Shown: positions 7,437-14,318 of the stretch, in pieces
Position numbering within the stretch: position 1 is the stretch's first letter
Layout of the letters: the number at the start of each line of letters is the position of its first letter
Source of the DNA: Deltaproteobacteria bacterium
GTDB lineage: Bacteria > Desulfobacterota > Desulfobaccia > Desulfobaccales > Desulfobaccaceae
Assembly: GCA_016874895.1 (NCBI GenBank)
Contig: VGSX01000017.1
Coordinates: forward strand, 1-24,652
Length of the DNA: 24,652 bases
Reading direction: 5' to 3'
Made by a program: the position numbers and the translations under genes
Notes under the pieces: model-generated
Database searches by the model: none
What the model was told of the DNA's origin: nothing
Seen by the model: only the letters and a program-made list of their open reading frames with translations

Positions 7437-8549
7437 ATGGAACCCACCAGCTTCAGCCGATTTGCCGACGAGTGGGGTCCGGCAAAAATTGTCCATCTCT
7501 ATAACCCCCGCCTTCCCCTTAAAGCCGTGGTGGTCATTGATAACACCGCCCTGGGGCCGGCCATCGGCGGGGTCCGGATGGCGCCGGACGTGACCACGGA
7601 GGAAGTCTTCCGCCTGGCTCGCACCATGACCTGGAAAAATGCCGCGGCCGGCCTGCCCCACGGCGGTGCCAAGGCCGGCATCCTGGCTGACCCGGGGATG
7701 CCGTTGGACCAGAAAGAGAGATTTATCCGGGCCTTTGCCCAGGCCATGGCTGAACTGCGGCAGTATATCCCCGGCCCGGACATGGGCACCGATGAAACCT
7801 GCATGGCCTTTATCTACGATGAGATCGGCCGCAGCGTGGGCCGCCCCAAGGTAACCGGCGGCATACCTTTGGATGAACTGGGCGCCACCGGTTTCGGTCT
7901 GGCCGTGGCCGCGGAACAGATGGCCGTTTTTCTGGGCCTGGATTTAATGGGCGCTCGGGTGGCCATCCAGGGGTTCGGCAATGTGGGCAAAGCCGCAGCC
8001 AGGTTCCTGGAAAAAAGGGGTTGCCTGCTGGTGGCGGCCAGCGATTCGGCCGGCGCCATCTATCATCCCCAGGGTCTCAATGTGGCCCACCTCACCGCCC
8101 TGAAAGAACAGCACGGCAAGGTGCACGACTATCCCGGGGCCCAGATCATACCGCCTGAGACTCTTTTTGCTTTTCCCTGCGATATCCTCGTCCCGGCCGC
8201 CCGCCCCGACGTCATCGGTAGCCATAACGCCGGCGCCATCCAGGCCAGGATGATTCTGCAGGGAGCCAACATCCCCATTGCCCCGGAGGCCGAGAAACAA
8301 CTCATCGACCGGGGCATCTGCACCCTGCCCGATTTTATCGTCAACGCCGGAGGGGTCATCAGCACCGCAGTGGAATACCGGCATGGCTCCATTGCCGAGG
8401 CCTTCGGGGTGATCACGGAAAAAATCCAGGAAAACTGCCAGCAAGTGCTGCGTTTGGTGAAGGAAGAGAAACTTTATCCCCGGAGCGCGGCGCATCGCCT
8501 GGCCCAGGCCCGGGTCAGAGAAGCCATGGGGTATCAGAGATGTTTTTAG
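7437..8549 (+). CDS. Glu/Leu/Phe/Val dehydrogenase, leucine-dehydrogenase size
   Basis: This enzyme oxidatively deaminates an amino acid to its 2-oxo acid with NAD(P)+, or runs in reverse to assimilate ammonia. In the 370-aa product K67 (MTWKNAAAG), K79 (HGGAKAG) and D115 (GPDMG) sit one or zero positions from K68, K80 and D115 of Bacillus leucine dehydrogenase, so the substrate and catalytic residues are present. The nucleotide fold has GFGNVG at 179-184, and NAGGVIS lies near the C-terminus. Length matches Leu/Val/Phe dehydrogenases (360-380 aa) better than hexameric glutamate dehydrogenase (410-450), but specificity cannot be settled by reading. The ATG at 7437 is chosen over 7431 because AAAGGGA touches the first ATG and is well placed for the second. 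The gene seems to stand alone. Confidence 0.88.
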   Translation: MEPTSFSRFADEWGPAKIVHLYNPRLPLKAVVVIDNTALGPAIGGVRMAPDVTTEEVFRLARTMTWKNAAAGLPHGGAKAGILADPGMPLDQKERFIRAFAQAMAELRQYIPGPDMGTDETCMAFIYDEIGRSVGRPKVTGGIPLDELGATGFGLAVAAEQMAVFLGLDLMGARVAIQGFGNVGKAAARFLEKRGCLLVAASDSAGAIYHPQGLNVAHLTALKEQHGKVHDYPGAQIIPPETLFAFPCDILVPAARPDVIGSHNAGAIQARMILQGANIPIAPEAEKQLIDRGICTLPDFIVNAGGVISTAVEYRHGSIAEAFGVITEKIQENCQQVLRLVKEEKLYPRSAAHRLAQARVREAMGYQRCF

Positions 8550-8561
8550 CTGGGATGGGGC

Positions 8562-8589
8562 TTGACAAAAACAGAGTTAGTGTTAAATT
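8562..8589 (+). promoter_or_regulatory. Sigma-70 promoter of fur-feoA
   Basis: TTGACA (8562-8567) and TAAATT (8584-8589) are separated by 16 bases, leaving a leader of about 29 bases to the fur ATG. The stretch between the -10 and the start codon (TTATTGCTATTGGTTCTCATTAA) is AT-rich with a loose ATTG/TCAT symmetry that could be a degenerate Fur operator; that part is speculative. Confidence 0.65.
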
Positions 8590-8624
8590 ATTGCTATTGG
8601 TTCTCATTAACTTTCGGTTTTCTC

Positions 8625-9089
8625 ATGCAGACGGAACTGGAGATTTTCAGAGAATTTATCCGCTCTAAGGGCTTGCGGCAGACCCCGGAACGGGAAATTA
8701 TCCTGGCGGAGATTTGCCGCAAACGGGAGCATTTTGACGTGGATGAGCTCTTCCTGCGGCTACGGGGGCAGGATAAAAAGATTTCCAAGGCTTCCATTTA
8801 CCGGACCTTGCCGCTGCTGGTTGAATGCGGTCTCATCCGGGAAGTCAATTTCGTGGACGGGCACTGGCATTATGAACAGATTTATGGTCAACCCCACCAT
8901 TGCCATCTACGCTGCTTGAGTTGCGGGGCCATGGTGGAGTTTGAAGAACCGCGCCTGGCTGCCGTGGAAGCGGAATTATCCCGAAAGCATGGTTACCAGA
9001 TTATCAAGCATGTATTGGAAGTGCAGGGGTATTGCCCGCACTGTCACCAGAAATCCTCCGCCAGGGATGAGGAGGCCAAGCATGTCTGA
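8625..9089 (+). CDS. fur: Fur-family transcriptional repressor
   Basis: The 154-aa cytoplasmic DNA-binding protein senses a metal ion, most likely Fe(II), and represses target promoters. The winged helix spans about 15-75 (LRQTPEREIILAEI, then KASIYRTLPLLVECGLI as the recognition region). Metal-site residues seen are H36, H80, H82, E84 and the cluster H91-H92-C93-H94, with structural zinc-type pairs C97xxC100 and C137xxC140. The ATG at 8625 is used because the promoter TTGACA overlaps the longer TTG-initiated frame at 8562, which cannot then be coding. The ribosome site is weak. The stop overlaps the start of feoA by 8 bases, so the two are cotranscribed and probably coupled. A Zur or PerR role is possible, but the FeoA partner favours iron. 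Confidence 0.88.
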   Translation: MQTELEIFREFIRSKGLRQTPEREIILAEICRKREHFDVDELFLRLRGQDKKISKASIYRTLPLLVECGLIREVNFVDGHWHYEQIYGQPHHCHLRCLSCGAMVEFEEPRLAAVEAELSRKHGYQIIKHVLEVQGYCPHCHQKSSARDEEAKHV

Positions 9090-9405
9090 GGGTGTGGCGG
9101 TGCATTCGCCGCCCCTGCAAGCTCAATCGTTAGCCACTTTTGAGGCAGGGCAAGGAGCCATCATCATGGCTGTCACCGGAGGCCGCCGACTCCAGGAACG
9201 CATGGTGGCCCTGGGTCTGTTTCCGGGCCAAAGGGTTACGGTCTGTCAGAATAATGGCAGTTCTTTGGTGGTGAGTCTGAACGGCAGCAGACTGGTATTG
9301 GGCCGGGGAGTTAGTTACAAGATTCTGGCGACGCCATCCCGGAGCGATTGCCGTCAGGCTGAAATATGCCCCTGCCGGGCTGAGGCATCGGATAAACTCA
9401 CCTAA
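9082..9405 (+). CDS. feoA: FeoA-family iron transport accessory protein
   Basis: The 107-aa protein carries an SH3-like FeoA domain at about 15-85: GQGAIIMAVTGGRRLQERM, then VALGLFPGQRVTVCQNNGSS, then VVSLNGSRLVLGRGVSYKIL. FeoA is a small cytoplasmic partner of the ferrous iron transporter FeoB. The ATG at 9082 has GGAGG 6-10 bases upstream and overlaps the end of fur. The C-terminal tail is unusual in having CRQAEICPCRAE, three Cys in a short stretch that could bind metal. No feoB follows, so FeoB must be encoded elsewhere, or this is a FeoA-like protein with another role. A GCTGGC/GCCAGC hairpin (9422-9443) lies just downstream but has no T-run after it. Confidence 0.85.
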   Translation: MSEGVAVHSPPLQAQSLATFEAGQGAIIMAVTGGRRLQERMVALGLFPGQRVTVCQNNGSSLVVSLNGSRLVLGRGVSYKILATPSRSDCRQAEICPCRAEASDKLT

Positions 9406-9470
9406 AAAAGTTTTTTTCCAAGCTGGCAGATTTCTCGCCAGCCCTACCCTTTGCTTGAATATTTCTCTAT

Positions 9471-9491
9471 AGCCGACGGCTGACCGCTTAC
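9471..9491. repeat. Possible solo end of the short inverted-repeat element
   Basis: AGCCGACGGCTGACCGCTTAC resembles the right end shared by copies A-C (AGCTGACCGCTGAACGCTTAC) with a few differences. No matching left end lies nearby. It may be an eroded fragment or chance. Confidence 0.3.
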
Positions 9492-9506
9492 TTTCCATAA
9501 ATCATC

Positions 9507-9534
9507 TTGACTTTTTAATATCAGAGAATAAAAT
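9507..9534 (+). promoter_or_regulatory. Sigma-70 promoter for zapB-zapA
   Basis: TTGACT (9507-9512) and TAAAAT (9529-9534) are separated by 16 bases. The expected transcript start lies about 25 bases before the zapB GTG codon. Confidence 0.6.
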
Positions 9535-9566
9535 CTAACCATGCCAGAGCAAGAGAGGAAGTCCAG

Positions 9567-9797
9567 GTGGCCTTAGAATTATTTGAGGTTTTAGAGCGCA
9601 AATTAGACCAGGTTTTGACGCAGTACCAAAACCTGCAGAATGAAAATGCCACTCTCATGAAGATGTTGGAGGAACAGGAAAAGGCCCTGGCAGAGACGCG
9701 GGAAGCCCTCGGCAAAATGAATAAAGAGAGGGATATGGTGCGACAGCGTCTTGACCAATTATTAAACAAACTTGAAGCACTGGGTAAAGAGAAATAG
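9567..9797 (+). CDS. zapB: ZapB-like coiled-coil protein
   Basis: The 76-aa product is almost entirely heptad repeat: FEVLERKLDQVLTQYQNLQN, then a run of Glu/Lys/Leu-rich helix ending LLNKLEALGKEK. It has no membrane segment. In proteobacteria a short coiled-coil protein of this type directly before zapA is annotated as ZapB, a Z-ring-associated factor that links ZapA-decorated FtsZ to the chromosome. The start is GTG at 9567 behind AGAGGAA, about 8 bases away; the ATG at 9541 opens an 11-codon dead end. The stop codon TAG overlaps the ribosome site of zapA (TAGGAG), implying translational coupling. Sequence alone proves only the coiled coil; the name rests on position. Confidence 0.7.
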   Translation: MALELFEVLERKLDQVLTQYQNLQNENATLMKMLEEQEKALAETREALGKMNKERDMVRQRLDQLLNKLEALGKEK

Positions 9798-9808
9798 GAG
9801 ATGGTTCT

Positions 9809-10108
9809 ATTTCAACTCCGATTACCATACATTTTGATATCTTAGGACGGACCCTGACCTTAAGAAGTGAAAGCTCGCAGACTCATCTTGAACGGGTCAT
9901 CCACCTGGTGGATGAAAAAATCCGGGAAGTTCGCAAGGGTTTGCCCAAAGCCTCAAATGAAGAAATAGCCATCATGACTGCTCTGAACATTGCATCTGAT
10001 TACCTCGAAATCAAGGAGGATTCCCAGCATCTGCGTCAGGAGATTGAATCAAAGTCCAAACACCTGATTCACTTGCTTGAGACAAGAAGTTCACTTCCCC
10101 TGCGGTGA
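9809..10108 (+). CDS. zapA: Cell division protein ZapA, no standard start codon
   Basis: ZapA binds and bundles FtsZ at midcell. The frame reads STPITIHFDILGRTLTLRSE, then THLERVIHLVDEKIREVRKG, then NEEIAIMTALNIASDYLEIK and a C-terminal coiled coil: a full-length ZapA of about 100 aa. The in-frame GTG at 9908 would cut off the first third, including the beta strands. Upstream of it the frame has no ATG, GTG or TTG back to the zapB stop. The ribosome site GGAG (9797-9800) is 8 bases before ATT 9809, which could be a rare ATT start. Alternatively the ATG at 9801 is the true start and one T is missing from GTTCT; restoring GTTTCT gives MVSISTPITI in frame. The homologous region clearly includes codons before 9908 whichever is right. 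The gene is followed directly by the 6S RNA, a conserved arrangement. Confidence 0.82.
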   Translation: MSTPITIHFDILGRTLTLRSESSQTHLERVIHLVDEKIREVRKGLPKASNEEIAIMTALNIASDYLEIKEDSQHLRQEIESKSKHLIHLLETRSSLPLR

Positions 10109-10115
10109 AAGTGAT

Positions 10116-10290
10116 TGGCAGAATCATTATTGATCCAACACTTTTAAACCGGGACACCAGTCAGGCTCCAGTGCGCATACTCCTGCAAAGGAGAGCCTAA
10201 AGGAGAACCATGGTAGACCCACTTGAATCGTTTCGGTTCAAGAACGTCCTGTCAACACGTCATTTTCGCGGGGGGAGTGATTATATATGC
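10116..10290 (+). ncRNA. ssrS: 6S RNA (approximate ends)
   Basis: 6S RNA mimics an open promoter and sequesters sigma-70 RNA polymerase in stationary phase. It commonly follows zapA. The stretch CATACTCCTGCAAAGGAG-AGCC-TAAA (10176-10200) aligns with E. coli CATGCTCGGTCCGTCCGAG-AAGCC-TTAAA. The later hairpin CACTTGAATC-GTTTC-GGTTCAAG (10220-10241) matches the E. coli CACCTTGAACC/GGTTCAAG hairpin at the expected distance. A closing stem can be drawn between AATCA/TCC near 10130-10145 and GGA/TGATT near 10276-10284, and GGGAC (10151-10155) can pair with GTCC (10246-10249). The ends are estimates from family length (about 180 nt). A 35-codon ORF starting at 10210 overlaps this RNA and is taken as incidental. 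Confidence 0.72.
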
Positions 10291-10293
10291 GCC

Positions 10294-10704
10294 GGAGAAT
10301 GGAGCCGCACCGGATAACATAAGGGATGCCCACGAGGATATGGACTTGAAACAGTTCGGCAATACTCAAGAAATTCCGCCCTTTGCACCTAGGGTTATAT
10401 ATAGACAATAAATGGCGTCCATGGAGTCGTGTTCGTTAAGTTCGGAGAATGACGCACCAAGTTTTCAGAGGAGGTTAACCATCAGGATAAAACTAAGGCG
10501 CCTTTCCTAAGGTTTGCCCTTGTCTGAGCCCTTGTGTTTCATCATTCGCCTCTGCCGCCCCCTTATTGCCATCCCCTGCGGCCCATAGCCGCTTCTCTTC
10601 TGTCGCCCCGGTAATCAACCAGCTTTTGTATATTTTTTCACAATCCTTAGTCTTGTCGCCGTACGGCAGGCATTTATATATATCGTGAGAAAGGGAAGAA
10701 ACAC
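10294..10704. other. Long leader region between 6S RNA and rny
   Basis: No gene is recognised on either strand. Noted features: AGAGGAGGT (10467-10475), a strong ribosome-site-like sequence with no usable start after it; the palindrome AAGGCGCCTT (10495-10504); and a possible rny promoter TTGTCG (10653-10658) with TATATA about 17 bases on. On the minus strand a frame is open for about 60-70 codons (10493 to about 10704) with protein-like composition but no start codon or ribosome site. Confidence 0.35.
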
Positions 10705-12276
10705 ATGGGATTGCCGCTGGAATCCATTTCTTTTTTGGCGGTGGGATTGAGCGGCGGTTTAGGAGTCCTCGCCGGCTTTTATCTGCGCCGCATGATCATC
10801 GAATCACGGATCGATTCGGTGGAGAATCTGGCAAAAAAAATCCTGGACGAAGCCCGCAAGGATGCCGAGGCCATCAAGAAGGAAACGGCCCTGCAGGCCA
10901 AGGACCAGCTTTTCCAGATGAAGGTGGAATTTGATAAAGAGTCCAAAGAGCGCCGCTTGGAATTGAACATCCTGGAAAAACGGCTTCTTCAGAAAGAAGA
11001 GCATTTAGAAAAGAAAATCAGCATCCTGGATATCAAAGAATCTGAGCTCGGCAACCGCCAGAAACAGATTGAAACCTTTGAAAAGGAGATCAAAGAACAA
11101 GCAACATATTATCACAATCTGGTCCAGGAACAAAGGCTGCAACTGGAACGCCTGGCAGGGATCAGTTCCGAGGAGGCCCGCAATCTCTTACTGAAAAATA
11201 TGGAACGGGAGGTCCGGACGGACGCGGCCCGTCTGGTGAAACGGATAGAAACGGAAGCCCGGGAGTTTGCCGACAAGAAGGCCAAAGAAATAATCGGCCT
11301 GGCCATCAAGCGGTATGCCAGCGAATATGTGGCGGAGCAGACCGTTTCGGTGGTCAACCTGCCCAACGAAGAGATGAAAGGCCGCATCATCGGCCGTGAG
11401 GGCAGAAACATCCGGGCCCTGGAGGCGGCCACCGGGGTGGATGTCATCATTGACGACACGCCCGAGGCCGTTATCCTGTCGGCCTTCAATCCCATCCGCC
11501 GGGAAGTGGCCCGCCGGGCCCTGGAGCATCTGATCACCGACGGCCGCATCCATCCGGCCCGCATCGAGGAAGTAGTGGATAAATTCAGCCAGGAGGTCGA
11601 AAGCAATATCCGTGAAGCAGGTGAGGAAGCCGCCTTTGATGCCGGGGTGCACGGCCTGCACCCGGAAATAATCAAGCTGCTGGGCAAACTCCGGTATCGC
11701 ACCAGTTACGCCCAGAACGTGCTGCAACACTCCATCGAGGTGAGTTTTTTGTGCGGCATTATGGCGGCGGAGTTGGGGTTGAATGTGAAGCACGCCAGAC
11801 GCGCCGGACTGCTGCATGATATCGGCAAGGCCGTGGATCACGAGGTGGAGGGCCCCCACGCCCTCATCGGGGCGGAACTGGCCAAGCGCTACGGGGAGTC
11901 CGCCAAAGTGATTCATGCCATCCACGCCCATCACGAGGATATCCCGCCGGAATCCGTCCTCGCAGTCCTGGTCCAGGCCGCAGACACCCTTTCCGGGGCC
12001 CGGCCGGGAGCGCGTCGGGAGATGTTGGAAACCTACGTGCGGCGCCTGGAAGAACTGGAAAAAATCGCCCGCAATTTCAACGGCGTCAGCAAGACCTACG
12101 CCATCCAGGCAGGGCGGGAAATCCGCCTCATCGTGGACAGCGATAAGATCACCGATGAAGAGGCTTTTTTGCTGTGCCGGGATGCGGCCAAAAAAATCGA
12201 ATCCGAGTTGACCTACCCGGGGCAGATTAAAGTCACCGTTATCCGGGAGACCCGGGCGGTGGAGTATGCCCGCTAA
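10705..12276 (+). CDS. rny: Ribonuclease Y
   Basis: RNase Y is a membrane-anchored endoribonuclease that initiates mRNA decay. The 523-aa product has the full domain order: an N-terminal transmembrane helix (SISFLAVGLSGGLGVLAGFYL, 7-27), a long charged coiled coil (about 35-150), a KH RNA-binding domain (GRIIGREGRNIRALEAATG, about 222-285) and an HD domain with the metal pair in LLHDIGKAVDHE and the later IHAHHED. The C-terminal region ends with a YPGQIKVTVIRET strand as in other family members. The ATG has AAAGGGAAG about 7 bases upstream. It is followed by the YmdB-type phosphoesterase, the same pairing seen in many bacteria where rny and ymdB are adjacent. Length equals that of Bacillus RNase Y (about 520 aa). 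Confidence 0.97.
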   Translation: MGLPLESISFLAVGLSGGLGVLAGFYLRRMIIESRIDSVENLAKKILDEARKDAEAIKKETALQAKDQLFQMKVEFDKESKERRLELNILEKRLLQKEEHLEKKISILDIKESELGNRQKQIETFEKEIKEQATYYHNLVQEQRLQLERLAGISSEEARNLLLKNMEREVRTDAARLVKRIETEAREFADKKAKEIIGLAIKRYASEYVAEQTVSVVNLPNEEMKGRIIGREGRNIRALEAATGVDVIIDDTPEAVILSAFNPIRREVARRALEHLITDGRIHPARIEEVVDKFSQEVESNIREAGEEAAFDAGVHGLHPEIIKLLGKLRYRTSYAQNVLQHSIEVSFLCGIMAAELGLNVKHARRAGLLHDIGKAVDHEVEGPHALIGAELAKRYGESAKVIHAIHAHHEDIPPESVLAVLVQAADTLSGARPGARREMLETYVRRLEELEKIARNFNGVSKTYAIQAGREIRLIVDSDKITDEEAFLLCRDAAKKIESELTYPGQIKVTVIRETRAVEYAR

Positions 12277-12298
12277 GCAGGTAGGCTGAAGAGTGTCG

Positions 12299-12335
12299 TT
12301 GTCTCGTGCCCAAGGTGTACTCGGGCACGAGACAA
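12299..12335. repeat. Palindromic repeat, GTGCCCAAG type, copy 1
   Basis: A perfect 13-bp inverted repeat (TTGTCTCGTGCCC and GGGCACGAGACAA, 12299-12311 and 12323-12335) surrounds the inner sequence AAGGTGTACTC. The core GTGCCCAAG-GTGTA-CTCGGGCAC is closely matched by GTGCTCAAG-TTATA-CTTGGGCAC at 17201-17223, so this is a dispersed repeat. It could act as an RNA hairpin after rny; no T-run follows, so intrinsic termination is doubtful. Confidence 0.75.
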
Positions 12336-12406
12336 TATAGCTTAAGGTCTTCTCCATCTCGCTAAGGAGGTCTTTGTTTGTCCGAAACAAGAATGCAGGT
12401 TAGCAG

Positions 12407-13186
12407 GTGAGGATTTTTTTTATCGGCGACATCGTGGGGGGCCCAGGGCGCAAGGCAGTTTCCGGGCTGCTCCATAAAGTGGTGGACAGATACCAGATCG
12501 ATCTGGTGGTGGCCAACGGCGAAAACGCTTCCGGCGGCTTGGGCATCACCCCGGAAGTGGCGGAACAACTCTTCCAGGCGGGCATCGATGTCATGACCTC
12601 GGGCAACCATATCTGGAAACACAAAGAGATCCAGCCTTACCTGGAGGCCAACGACCGCCTCCTGCGGCCGGCCAACTACCCGGAAGGCGCGCCCGGCCGG
12701 GGCGTCACTGTCATCGAAACTTCTGCCGGAGAGACGGCCGCCATTGTGAACCTGGAAGGTCGTATCTTTATGAACCCCCTGGATTGCCCTTTCCGCACCG
12801 CAGACCGGGAGCTGGCCGCCTTGCCTCCAGAAGTGAAGATTATTTTAGTGGATATGCACGCCGAGGCCACCAGCGAGAAACTGGCCCTGGCCTGGTACCT
12901 GGACGGCCGGGCCAGCGCCGTCATCGGCACCCATACCCACGTACAGACCGCGGATGAGCGCATTTTTCCCCAGGGCCTGGGATATCTCACCGACGCCGGC
13001 ATGACCGGCCCTGCGGACGGGGTCATCGGCATGGACCGGCAGGTCATTATCCATCGCTTCCTGACCCAACTGCCCCAGAAATTCAAGGTGGCCAGCCACA
13101 ATATGCAATTGCAGGGAGTGGTCCTGGACATTGCCGGGGACGGCAAATGCCGGGAACTGGTGCGAATCCAGATGAGTTTGAAATAA
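12407..13186 (+). CDS. ymdB: YmdB/TIGR00282-family metallophosphoesterase
   Basis: The 259-aa cytoplasmic enzyme belongs to a calcineurin-like family with di-metal phosphodiesterase activity (2',3'-cyclic nucleotides in Bacillus YmdB), often paired with rny. Ligand residues are in place: D8 (IGDIVG), E39-N40 (NGENASGG), N67-H68 (SGNHIW), H151 (DMHAEATSEK), H176 and H178 (GTHTHVQT). The family signature YLTDAGMTGP is present. The start is GTG at 12407 with only a weak ribosome site (AGG 12396-12398). A much stronger one, AAGGAGG at 12364-12370, lies upstream of a 10-codon TTG frame (12378-12410) whose TGA overlaps the GTG, so translation may be coupled to this mini-ORF. Length equals the family norm (about 260 aa). 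Confidence 0.93.
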   Translation: MRIFFIGDIVGGPGRKAVSGLLHKVVDRYQIDLVVANGENASGGLGITPEVAEQLFQAGIDVMTSGNHIWKHKEIQPYLEANDRLLRPANYPEGAPGRGVTVIETSAGETAAIVNLEGRIFMNPLDCPFRTADRELAALPPEVKIILVDMHAEATSEKLALAWYLDGRASAVIGTHTHVQTADERIFPQGLGYLTDAGMTGPADGVIGMDRQVIIHRFLTQLPQKFKVASHNMQLQGVVLDIAGDGKCRELVRIQMSLK

Positions 13187-13259
13187 AATGCCCCCATGGC
13201 CCTTGCATAATGTCTGGTAACAATTCAGCATTCTGATGATACAGAAAAGGTGTTCCCCC

Positions 13260-13985
13260 ATGGACCTACGTAACCTTTCCCTCTGTGTGTTATTAGTCGT
13301 GCTTTCGAGCGCCTGCGCCAGCTACACACCCAAGGCCACCCCTTTCCGCTTGCCCCAGGCCTATACCAACCTGCAGGAGCACCAGGGCCTCAATGCGGCG
13401 GCTTTCACCTGGCAGAACGAAGAGGAAGCCAAGGCCGCCTTCGGCTTTAACATCATCCGGGCCGGGCTCCTGCCGGTGCAGGTGGTGTTTGATAATCAAA
13501 GTGCCCAGACTTATCTCATCAATCCTTCCCAGACCTTCCTGGTGAATGACCGGTCGGAGCTGTTTCCGGTTTTAGACAACCAGACCGCTTATGACCGGGT
13601 AAGCCGGGCCACCGACTTCCAGGAAGCCGTTAAAGGCGTTGCCAAAGGAGCCTTTTGGGGCAGCGCCGCCGGGGCCCTCATCGGCGCGGCCATCGGCGTT
13701 GCTGCCGGGCGTTCCGCCGGGGAGTACGCCATGCGAGGCGCGGTCACCGGCGGGGCAGCCGGAGTGCTCCTGGGGGCCGGTCAGGGCGCTGGTGATACGG
13801 AACTGGCCCGCCAGATCAGCGAAGACCTTGCCAACCGAACTCTCAGGAACAATCCCATTAAACCCAAAGAGATCGCCTCAGGGATTATATTTTTCCCGGC
13901 CGAGGCCGGCCAACCGGGGCAACTGCGCCTGCAATTAAAGGAAAAAGACACCCAGGAGGTTTTTAATCTTAATTTTCCCTTGTAA
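13260..13985 (+). CDS. Lipoprotein with glycine-zipper segment
   Basis: The 241-aa product starts at ATG 13260, with AAAGG about 9 bases upstream. The signal peptide ends in the lipobox LSSAC (Cys 19), so it is a predicted envelope lipoprotein. The middle contains a Gly/Ala-rich zipper (GAFWGSAAGALIGAAIGVAAG, then GAVTGGAAGVLLGAGQGAG) of the kind that inserts into or associates with membranes. The flanking parts (VQVVFDNQSAQTYLINPSQT and ASGIIFFPAEAGQPGQLRL) look like a beta-sandwich that is split by the zipper. Similar lipoproteins of unknown role occur in many deltaproteobacteria. The ATG at 13236 would add 8 residues before a weaker signal peptide and is not preferred. No functional partner is evident. 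Confidence 0.75.
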   Translation: MDLRNLSLCVLLVVLSSACASYTPKATPFRLPQAYTNLQEHQGLNAAAFTWQNEEEAKAAFGFNIIRAGLLPVQVVFDNQSAQTYLINPSQTFLVNDRSELFPVLDNQTAYDRVSRATDFQEAVKGVAKGAFWGSAAGALIGAAIGVAAGRSAGEYAMRGAVTGGAAGVLLGAGQGAGDTELARQISEDLANRTLRNNPIKPKEIASGIIFFPAEAGQPGQLRLQLKEKDTQEVFNLNFPL

Positions 13986-14020
13986 ATCTGGCCACCAGAA
14001 CCTAAGAGAGGCGGACGCTG

Positions 14021-14209
14021 ATGTTGCAATATGTTGACCTGGAAAGCCTGAAAAACGATTTCGTGCGGGCCAACCGGCGGGAAATTCCCCCGGAATTTTT
14101 CCCCTACGCCGAGATGTGGGAAAAATCCGCGGAGCATTTCGTAGACCTGTTTCTCGGTTACCTGCACAGCCGGGGCTTGGAGATCCGCTTCAAGCATCCC
14201 CTTACCTAA
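14021..14209 (+). CDS. Small protein of unknown function (62 aa)
   Basis: A good ribosome site (GAGAGGCGG, about 6 bases upstream) precedes the ATG. The product is soluble and mixed-charge, with aromatic clusters: EIPPEFFPYAEMWEKSAEHF, then VDLFLGYLHSRGLEIRFKHP. No transmembrane segment, cysteine motif or known domain is seen. It lies 35 bases after the glycine-zipper lipoprotein and upstream of the sucC promoter, so it may be cotranscribed with the lipoprotein. No function is assigned. Confidence 0.6.
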   Translation: MLQYVDLESLKNDFVRANRREIPPEFFPYAEMWEKSAEHFVDLFLGYLHSRGLEIRFKHPLT

Positions 14210-14238
14210 TGCCATCCCCTTAACTTCCGGTTTTCTTA

Positions 14239-14267
14239 TTGACCCGGAATGGTTATTGCAATACATT
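14239..14267 (+). promoter_or_regulatory. Sigma-70 promoter of sucCD
   Basis: TTGACC (14239-14244) and TACATT (14262-14267) are separated by 17 bases, with the expected transcript start near 14274 and a leader of about 45 bases. Confidence 0.65.
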
Positions 14268-14279
14268 TAGTGGTTGATT

Positions 14280-14293
14280 ATTGCCGCGGCAAT
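14280..14293. promoter_or_regulatory. Perfect palindrome in the sucC leader
   Basis: ATTGCCGCGGCAAT is a 14-bp perfect palindrome starting about 6 bases after the expected transcript start of sucCD. Its position suits a repressor operator; as RNA it would make only a very tight hairpin. Confidence 0.4.
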
Positions 14294-14318
14294 TACGTAG
14301 TTTTGGAAAGGACGGAGA

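Noticed and set aside
10210..10317. 35-codon ORF with AAAGGAG ribosome-like site within the 6S region
   Set aside because: Overlaps conserved 6S RNA segments; the purine-rich run belongs to the conserved AAGCCTTAAA-type region. Kept only as a possible dual function in the findings.
11188..12390. 400-codon minus-strand frame opposite rny
   Set aside because: It lies entirely antisense to the well-conserved RNase Y gene, shows no domain, and reflects codon bias of the GC-rich plus-strand gene.
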